Shown here: positions 59,016 to 64,000 of the stretch, one piece after another
Position numbering within the stretch: position 1 is the first letter of the stretch
Layout: each line of letters begins with the position of its first letter
NCBI GenBank assembly: GCA_963794745.1
Contig: CAWCEZ010000009.1
Location: 310,001 to 374,000, forward strand
Source: Fen-671 sp963794745
Lineage (GTDB): Bacteria > Actinomycetota > Acidimicrobiia > Acidimicrobiales > Palsa-688
Direction of reading: 5' to 3'
DNA length: 64,000 nucleotides
The notes under the pieces: generated by a model
Databases searched by the model: none
What the model was told of the DNA's origin: nothing
What the model saw: only the letters and a program-made list of their open reading frames with translations
Program-made: the position numbers and the translations under genes

Positions 59016-61067
59016 ATGTTAGTCCTGCTCATCGTGGCCGGCACGGCAACCTTCGCCGTTGTTTTCAACATGCTCGGTCAATTCGGCGGCACCACCCGGA
59101 CCTTCGCCCGCGAAACGGCGGCCGTAACCTCTCTTCGCGACAGCCTCGACGCCCACGAGGCCACGGCTCATCTGATCATTTCCGGAAGGCCGGAAAACCG
59201 GGCTGCGTTCGTCGTTGAACAACAGATGATCACCCGCGCCTTCCGCTCCACCCTCGCCGCCTTCCCACCAGTCAGGAGCGCGACCGATCTGCTGGACGAG
59301 AGCGAGCACACGTGGCAGTCGGCGCTCACCACGGCCGGCGTCTGGGGGGACGAGGCGTTGACGTTCAAGGGCCCACAGGTCCAGCTCCAGATTCCCCTCG
59401 CCAATACGAGCGACCGTGCCACAGCACTCCTGGTCGAGCTACAAAAGCCATCGATCTCGGCCATGGTCGACGGCCTCAACCGAGACGCCCAGCTCGAACA
59501 CGTCCTGATGGCCGCGTTGTTAGCTCTTTTCGGGATGGCCTTCCTGGTAACGGTACATTTCCGGCGCCGGATGACACGCGACCTCGTGCGACCGGTCGCC
59601 GATCTGCGTGACGTCGTCCTCAAGCTTGAGGCGGGCGACTACGCGCACCGCATCCACATAGCCCGGCGCGACGAGTTGGGCGAACTGGCGGAGGCATTCA
59701 ATTCCATGGCCGACGCCCTTTACCAAAGCCATCTCGCCCTCACCCGGGAGGCCACCCACGACCCGCTCACAGGACTGCTCAACCGCGCCTTTCTGACCCA
59801 ACGCTTGACGGCGTCGTTCGGCCACGGCAGTGAGCGGGTGCTACACGAGAGCGTGCTCTTCATCGATGTCGACGACTTCAAAGACGTGAACGATTCCCTC
59901 GGCCACGACGGGGGCGACGAGCTCCTCATCGAGCTGGCGAGCCGGTTGACTGCCTGCATCCGACCTCACGATCTCGTGGCCCGGTTGGGTGGCGACGAGT
60001 TTGCCATCATGGTCAACGAGGACCGCGGAGGGTCGACGGCCCACGCTGTGGCCGAACGGATCCTCGAGGCCGTCAAGGCCCCTTTCATCGTCAACGGGAC
60101 CCGTCTCTCTGTGTCGGTGAGCATCGGGATCGCCCAAAAGGCGCCCGAGATCGGTGAGGCGACGGAGCTTCTCCGGCGTGCCGACTTTGCCATGTACATG
60201 GCAAAAGGGGCCGGTAAGGGGCGCAGTCAAATCTTCGACGTCCAGATGCGCGAGAACATGTCGGTCCGCACTGCGCTGAAGGCCGACCTGGCTTCGGCGG
60301 CGGAGGCCGGACAGCTCCGGCTCGAGTACCAGCCCGTGGCCGACCTGCGCACGGGCGAAGTCCTCGGCGTCGAAGCCCTCGTGCGGTGGCAGCACCCCAC
60401 TCTCGGTCTGCTCCCCCCGGCCGACTTTATTGGCCTGGCCGAGGAGACGGGTGACATCGAGGCCATCGGCTGCTGGGTTCTCAAGACCGCGATCCGCCAG
60501 GTCGGGCAGTGGCGCGCCACGATGGAGCACTGCCAAGGTCTCTGGGTGTCGGTAAATCTGTCCCTGTACCAATTGCGCCACCCCGAAAGCGTGGCCACCC
60601 TTCGTCAGATCCTGACCGCCCCCGAAGTGGACGCTGGGAGTGTTGTCCTCGAAGTGACCGAGTCGGCCCTGGCATCCGACATCGACGGCGGGATCACTTC
60701 CCTCGAGAACCTCAAACAGCTAGGTGTGCGGCTGGCCATCGACGACTTCGGGACCGGCTTTTCATCACTCAGCACCCTGACAAGCCTCCCCGTTGACATC
60801 TTGAAGATCGACCGCGCCTTCGTGTCAGGTCGAGTGTCGGGGCTGGGGTCGCTGCCCCTGCTCGAGGCGATCCTGGTGCTGGGTGACAAGCTCTCGCTGG
60901 TCGTGATCGCCGAAGGCATCGAAAGACAAGCAGAGCTAGACCTTCTTCGGAGCCTGGGGTGCTCGACCGGACAGGGCTACCTTCTTGCCCGGCCAGCCCC
61001 GGCGGAGGCAATCGAAGCGCTGCTGAGTTCTGGCGGCTTGCTCAACGTCCCAGCAGCGGCGGCCTGA
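59016..61067 (+). CDS. Membrane-bound GGDEF-EAL cyclic-di-GMP protein
   Basis: The product is about 683 residues. First helix at the N-terminus (LVLLIVAGTATFAVVF), an extracytoplasmic helical sensor (about 25-160), second helix (about 163-181), HAMP (about 182-236), GGDEF (motif GGDEF at 325-329 with an RxxD inhibitory site at 316-319) and EAL (EAL at 453-455, then DDFGTGFSS and IAEGIERQ). Both catalytic motifs are intact, so it could make and degrade cyclic di-GMP. The ATG leaves almost no cytoplasmic N-terminus. The same frame is open upstream with SLRREWSRAFTIM, which looks like the real N-terminus but has no ATG, GTG or TTG. A start in another frame with an indel is possible. Confidence 0.9.
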   Translation: MLVLLIVAGTATFAVVFNMLGQFGGTTRTFARETAAVTSLRDSLDAHEATAHLIISGRPENRAAFVVEQQMITRAFRSTLAAFPPVRSATDLLDESEHTWQSALTTAGVWGDEALTFKGPQVQLQIPLANTSDRATALLVELQKPSISAMVDGLNRDAQLEHVLMAALLALFGMAFLVTVHFRRRMTRDLVRPVADLRDVVLKLEAGDYAHRIHIARRDELGELAEAFNSMADALYQSHLALTREATHDPLTGLLNRAFLTQRLTASFGHGSERVLHESVLFIDVDDFKDVNDSLGHDGGDELLIELASRLTACIRPHDLVARLGGDEFAIMVNEDRGGSTAHAVAERILEAVKAPFIVNGTRLSVSVSIGIAQKAPEIGEATELLRRADFAMYMAKGAGKGRSQIFDVQMRENMSVRTALKADLASAAEAGQLRLEYQPVADLRTGEVLGVEALVRWQHPTLGLLPPADFIGLAEETGDIEAIGCWVLKTAIRQVGQWRATMEHCQGLWVSVNLSLYQLRHPESVATLRQILTAPEVDAGSVVLEVTESALASDIDGGITSLENLKQLGVRLAIDDFGTGFSSLSTLTSLPVDILKIDRAFVSGRVSGLGSLPLLEAILVLGDKLSLVVIAEGIERQAELDLLRSLGCSTGQGYLLARPAPAEAIEALLSSGGLLNVPAAAA

Positions 61068-61367
61068 CTGTCTCCTATTGTCCCGTCTGTCGGCACGTGG
61101 TCACGGTCCATTCGGATTAGTGGAGCCGCCGTAACCTGACGTGGCCGCGAACTCCAAGGTGCACCGCCGTATTTGGTTGATGCCCGTCCGTTGAGTCTGT
61201 CAAGAGCGCCCAGCTAGGCGCCTGGCGCCATTACGACCGACAAATCCGAGCATCGTTACGGGTACGTTAACTCTGCCGTCTGAGCTACCTGGGCTTGTGC
61301 CTGTTCAACCGGCCGATTACTCGCCGACCGCTTACGGTACATCGTGGGGGAGCGGCTGCTCGCCCGA
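61068..61367. other. Gap holding the tRNA-Thr fragment
   Basis: About 300 bases between the GGDEF-EAL stop and the MarR-like stop. The only recognisable element is the degenerate 5' half of tRNA-Thr. No gene-like frame is seen. Confidence 0.5.
61254..61298 (-). pseudogene. Degenerate 5' half of tRNA-Thr (remnant or attachment-site scar)
   Basis: Bases 61271-61298 match 50671-50698 in 27 of 28 positions, covering the D arm, the acceptor 5' strand and four upstream bases of tRNA-Thr(CGT). A weaker match extends leftward to 61254 through the anticodon (three substitutions and one inserted base). The 3' half, with T arm and acceptor 3' strand, is absent, so it cannot be a working tRNA. The same orientation as the intact gene makes the two a direct repeat spaced by 10.6 kb. 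Confidence 0.8.
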
Positions 61368-62431
61368 TCAGGCACCGTCCGGGTACCCCCCTCGGTGAAG
61401 GATCATGGGGAAGTAGGGGAGCGTCTCGGGCGTCTTGACCCAGGAACGCCAACAACCTTGCGGTGCTTTGACCAAAGGGGCCAACGGGGAACGGTCGAGC
61501 GTGGTGTCGACGACTACCTGTTCCAGCGCCGAGCGCAAGCGACCTGTCAGGTCCCCAGGGAACCGCTCGGCCCAGGACTGCTCGATCGTCCGTGCCAGCG
61601 TCTCGTAGTCCACCTTGGCGCTGTGGCCCGCGGCCGTGAGCGACAAGGTCCGCGGTGAGCTCTCGACGCTGAGACGCGGGCGTTGGCGCCAGCCGGTGAG
61701 GAAAGCCATCGCCTCGTTGGAGATCCCGGAGCGCCGCACCAGGTCCGAGGTGCGTGCCCCCTCGTCGCCGATCACTCGGACGAGGTTGGCGGCCATCGTG
61801 AGAGGCACCTCAGAAACGCTCTCGTGCTCGAGGGTATATAGCAAGAGCGCCTGAGCCAGGCGGTCAACCAGCTTCAAGTCGCCGACCGGCTCCTGCCGGG
61901 GGGCCGAAGGGGCCAACGGGTCCACATCAAGTTGTCGGCCTGTGGCAGGTAGTGGGGAAGGGCCTGGTCAACCTGGGACAGCAGCTCCCCGAGCGCGTCA
62001 TTTAGGGTGCCTACGGCGCTAGCACCGAGATGGTCTACCCACTTGGCCTCGACGACGTCCGGGAGGTGAGGGAAGATCGTCTCCGACGCTTGGCGCAAGT
62101 GTTTGGTCGGCCTCACCACCCCATCGCGCAAGCTCACGTACCCCCAGCGGACAACCCCCGGGTTCTTGCCGCCGAGATGTTGTTCGGAGACCCCGGGGCA
62201 AGCGCGAAGGGCCTGTAATGAGATGCCCTCGGAAGGAACAAATCGCAACAGGTTCGCCCACAAAGACCACGACACGAGCCATGGTCCCTGCGCAGGTAGA
62301 CCCCGCTTCAGCCCCAGGGTGGTCGTGTGCGGCTCGCGCTGTTCGAGCTCGTTGTCCAACCCAATCGTCATCGCTACCAGCGCATGCGATAACAATGTCG
62401 GGATCAGGATCCGCCGCTGGCCCACGACCAT
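61368..62431 (-). CDS. MarR-like regulator with two winged-helix domains (apparent frameshift in the middle)
   Basis: The product is about 354 residues if corrected. It matches a widespread actinobacterial protein with two similar winged-helix halves. First half: LIPTLLSHALVAMTIGLDNELEQ, WSLWANLLRFVPSEGISLQAL. Second half: LLLYTLEHESVSEVPLTMAANLVRVI, GARTSDLVRRSGIS and the C-terminal signature VKTPETLPYFPMILHRGGYPDG. The halves are in different frames. The change lies in the linker at about 61890-61940 where one base seems missing. Two separate overlapping genes are less likely because the family is a single chain. The ATG is at 62429-62431. The target genes are unknown; the neighbouring SDR is divergent. 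Confidence 0.8.
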
Positions 62432-62496
62432 TGGCTATCAGACAGCCATGGCAAGGGCAAGAGGCCCAGAAGGCCACTAAAAGAAGGGATTGGCGA

Positions 62497-63540
62497 ATGA
62501 CGAGCAAACCGCTACGGGTGCTCTTTGTCGGTGGGACCGGCACTATAAGCGCTTCGTGTGCGAGGTCCGCCGTGGCCCAGGGTATGGAGCTCACGGTGTT
62601 CAATCGCGCTCAGTCGGAGTTGCGCCCTCTGCCGGCCGAGGTGGCGCGCCTGACCGGAGACGTGAGAGAGCCGTCTTCCCTTGCGGCAGCGATCGGCGAG
62701 CGCGACTTCGACGTTGTGGTCAACTTTCTCTGTTATTCGGCCGATGACGCACGCAGTGCCGTAGAAACGTTCCGGGGGCGCACCGGGCACTACCTACACA
62801 TCAGCACGGCGATGCTCTACCAGAAGCCGCCTCGGGGAATGCCCTATCGCGAATCGACGGAGCGGCGTAACCCCTTTTCGAGGTACGCCCGCGACAAGAT
62901 CGCCGCCGAGGACGTGCTGACCGAGGCTCACGCCTCGGAGTCATTTCCTGTCACTATCGTCCGGCCATCACACACCTACGACGAGGTCCAGCCGCCGCTC
63001 CCGGGGGGCTGGACCGTCATCGACCGGATAGCTCGCGGTGATGAGGTAGTCGTCCCTGGGGACGGGACCTCACTTTGGACCCTGACGCACGCCTCGGACT
63101 TCGCCCAGGGCCTGTTGGGCCTTTTCGCCAATTCGTCCGCCGTCGGAGAGGCTTTCCACATCACGTCGGACGACGTCTACACCTGGGACGAGATTTACGA
63201 GCTGTTGGCATCGGCGTTGGCGGTAACACCGCGGCTCGTCCATGTGCCGTCGGAGTTCTTCCCGCTTGCTGCGCCAGACTGGGGTTGGACCGATGGAGTT
63301 CTTGGCGACCTCCGTTACAGCGTGCTCCTGGACAATTCAAAGATCCGGCGTTACGTGCCGAATTTCGTACCCGCAGTGGAGTTCCGTGACGCGGTCCATG
63401 CATTTGTCCACTGGCGCCAGGCGCACCCGGTCGAGACGGCTCCTGACCCCAGCACCGACGGGATCATCGACCGCCTAGCAACGGGCTACCACCTCGCCGC
63501 CAGAGACTTTGCCTCAATGGGCCCCGCCCCATCGCCCTGA
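62497..63540 (+). CDS. NAD-dependent epimerase/dehydratase (extended SDR)
   Basis: The product is about 347 residues. Dinucleotide-binding VLFVGGTGTISASCARSA, with Ser/Tyr region LHISTAMLY. YARDKIAAEDVL contains the Tyr-x-x-x-Lys pair. VTIVRPSHTYDE and WTLTHASDFAQGLLGLF are typical of the nucleotide-sugar epimerase-like SDRs (CSP41/UDP-glucose epimerase-like). The substrate is unknown; proximity to GH127 suggests a sugar, but this is inference. The ATG at 62497 has AGAAGGG 8-9 bases upstream. A longer frame overlaps the divergent MarR-like gene and was rejected. Confidence 0.88.
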   Translation: MTSKPLRVLFVGGTGTISASCARSAVAQGMELTVFNRAQSELRPLPAEVARLTGDVREPSSLAAAIGERDFDVVVNFLCYSADDARSAVETFRGRTGHYLHISTAMLYQKPPRGMPYRESTERRNPFSRYARDKIAAEDVLTEAHASESFPVTIVRPSHTYDEVQPPLPGGWTVIDRIARGDEVVVPGDGTSLWTLTHASDFAQGLLGLFANSSAVGEAFHITSDDVYTWDEIYELLASALAVTPRLVHVPSEFFPLAAPDWGWTDGVLGDLRYSVLLDNSKIRRYVPNFVPAVEFRDAVHAFVHWRQAHPVETAPDPSTDGIIDRLATGYHLAARDFASMGPAPSP

Positions 63541-63709
63541 CCGTGCCGGAGCACCCTGCTCCAAACGCTACGAACCCCGATTGGCGCTGGCACCAGGTGG
63601 AGCTGCGTGAGGTCCGCTCGGGCCAGGTTTGCCCGGTGGCACGGATGCTGTACCATACGAAAATCTCTCGAAAAGGTTTTATACGCGACTCGAAGGAGGG
63701 TGCTGGACG

Positions 63710-64000
63710 GTGAGCGGCAACCGAGCGGCAGGGCCCGTCATGCCCATATCGAAAAAGCTGCTTGCGCTGCACCCTATATCTCCGGGCACCGTGGAGCTGA
63801 CCAGGGGCTTTTGGGGTGACCGGCAGGTCCAGAACCGTGAGGTGACCATCCCCTACGGCATGAAGATGATGGAGGAGTCGGGCACCCTCGAGAACTTTCG
63901 AGTGGCCGCCTCCGGTGGCTCGAGCAACCAGTACCACCTCCCTTTGTTCCGCGACTCGGACCTCTACAAGGTCCTCGAGGCAATTGCCTGGGAACGTGCC
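63710..64000 (+). CDS. GH127 beta-L-arabinofuranosidase, N-terminus (partial, runs off right edge)
   Basis: 97 residues are visible. LTRGFWGDRQVQNREVTIP, MMEESGTLENFRVA and the YKVLEAIAWE helix are the N-terminal signature of GH127 (formerly DUF1680), which cleaves beta-L-arabinofuranosides through a Cys nucleophile that lies further on and cannot be seen. The GTG at 63710 has GAAGGAGG about 11 bases upstream and ATG is found 10 codons later. No signal peptide. It lies close to the arabinan operon and suggests that the sugar-utilisation region continues to the right. Confidence 0.88.
   Translation, partial: MSGNRAAGPVMPISKKLLALHPISPGTVELTRGFWGDRQVQNREVTIPYGMKMMEESGTLENFRVAASGGSSNQYHLPLFRDSDLYKVLEAIAWERA

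Noticed and set aside
50695..61367. Active mobile element or prophage between the tRNA copies
   Set aside because: No integrase, transposase or phage gene is present; at most it is a scar of an old integration.
61368..61925. Separate second gene in the MarR-like region
   Set aside because: The two frames are halves of one widespread protein with two winged-helix domains, so one frameshifted gene is more likely than two genes.

Overview
The window looks like a chromosomal segment of a high-GC actinobacterium, most likely an uncultured acidimicrobial (Acidimicrobiia-type) lineage. The evidence is two WhiB proteins, an SCP2-like protein, a SenX3/RegX3-type two-component pair, ppk1 next to MutT1-like genes, a UPF0182 membrane protein, a YlbL-type PDZ-Lon protease, a DUF2510 protein and MreB in a GC-rich, GTG/TTG-start background. 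The lineage is inferred from gene content only. Layout: 0-24.5 kb carries cell-envelope and housekeeping genes: a Thr-rich surface protein, UPF0182, a DivIVA-like coiled-coil protein with a phage-Mu-F-like Cys/His tail, YlbL, a HEAT protein, MreB with a small membrane partner, MoaE, an HtrA-like protein that has lost its catalytic triad, a zincin-like protein with a degenerate HExxH, an MFS transporter, the two-component pair, a sortase, and the MutT1-type phosphatase, Nudix hydrolase and Ppk1. 24.5-29.5 kb holds leuA behind a leucine attenuator, the two whiB genes, tatA and a formiminotransferase-like gene. 29.5-40 kb holds a vWA/AAA+ pair, a GH2 glycosidase, uppP, an SCP2-like protein, a DUF2510 protein and the icd-mdh operon. 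40-50.6 kb holds an orphan DNA methyltransferase, the one-carbon/purine operon purN-purH-folD-metF, DedA, uronate isomerase, a DUF302 protein and a large secreted protein of unknown function. A tRNA-Thr(CGT) gene at 50.6 kb is followed by an L-arabinan utilisation operon (LacI regulator, GH51, solute-binding protein, two permeases, GH43), a GGDEF-EAL protein, a degenerate copy of the 5' half of the same tRNA at 61.26-61.30 kb, a MarR-like double-domain protein, an SDR and the start of a GH127 beta-L-arabinofuranosidase. How the genes fit together: the arabinan genes form one pathway. A secreted GH43 would cut arabinan, the ABC importer would bring in the oligosaccharides, and GH51 (plus GH127 for beta-linked arabinofuranose) would release arabinose, with a LacI repressor encoded first in the operon. 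The importer has no ATPase here and probably borrows a shared one. The purN/purH/folD/metF cluster is a folate one-carbon operon, icd-mdh is a TCA pair, and ppk1/Nudix/phosphatase plus the SenX3-RegX3-like pair suggest phosphate and polyphosphate metabolism. Sequence quality: eight genes (MFS, response regulator, histidine kinase, DUF2510, mdh, DUF302, ABC permease 1, MarR-like) each contain one apparent single-base indel whose correction restores a normal family protein. These are most simply read as sequence errors, so they are annotated as CDSs with a frameshift note. I see no phage, insertion sequence, integrase, CRISPR array or rRNA.
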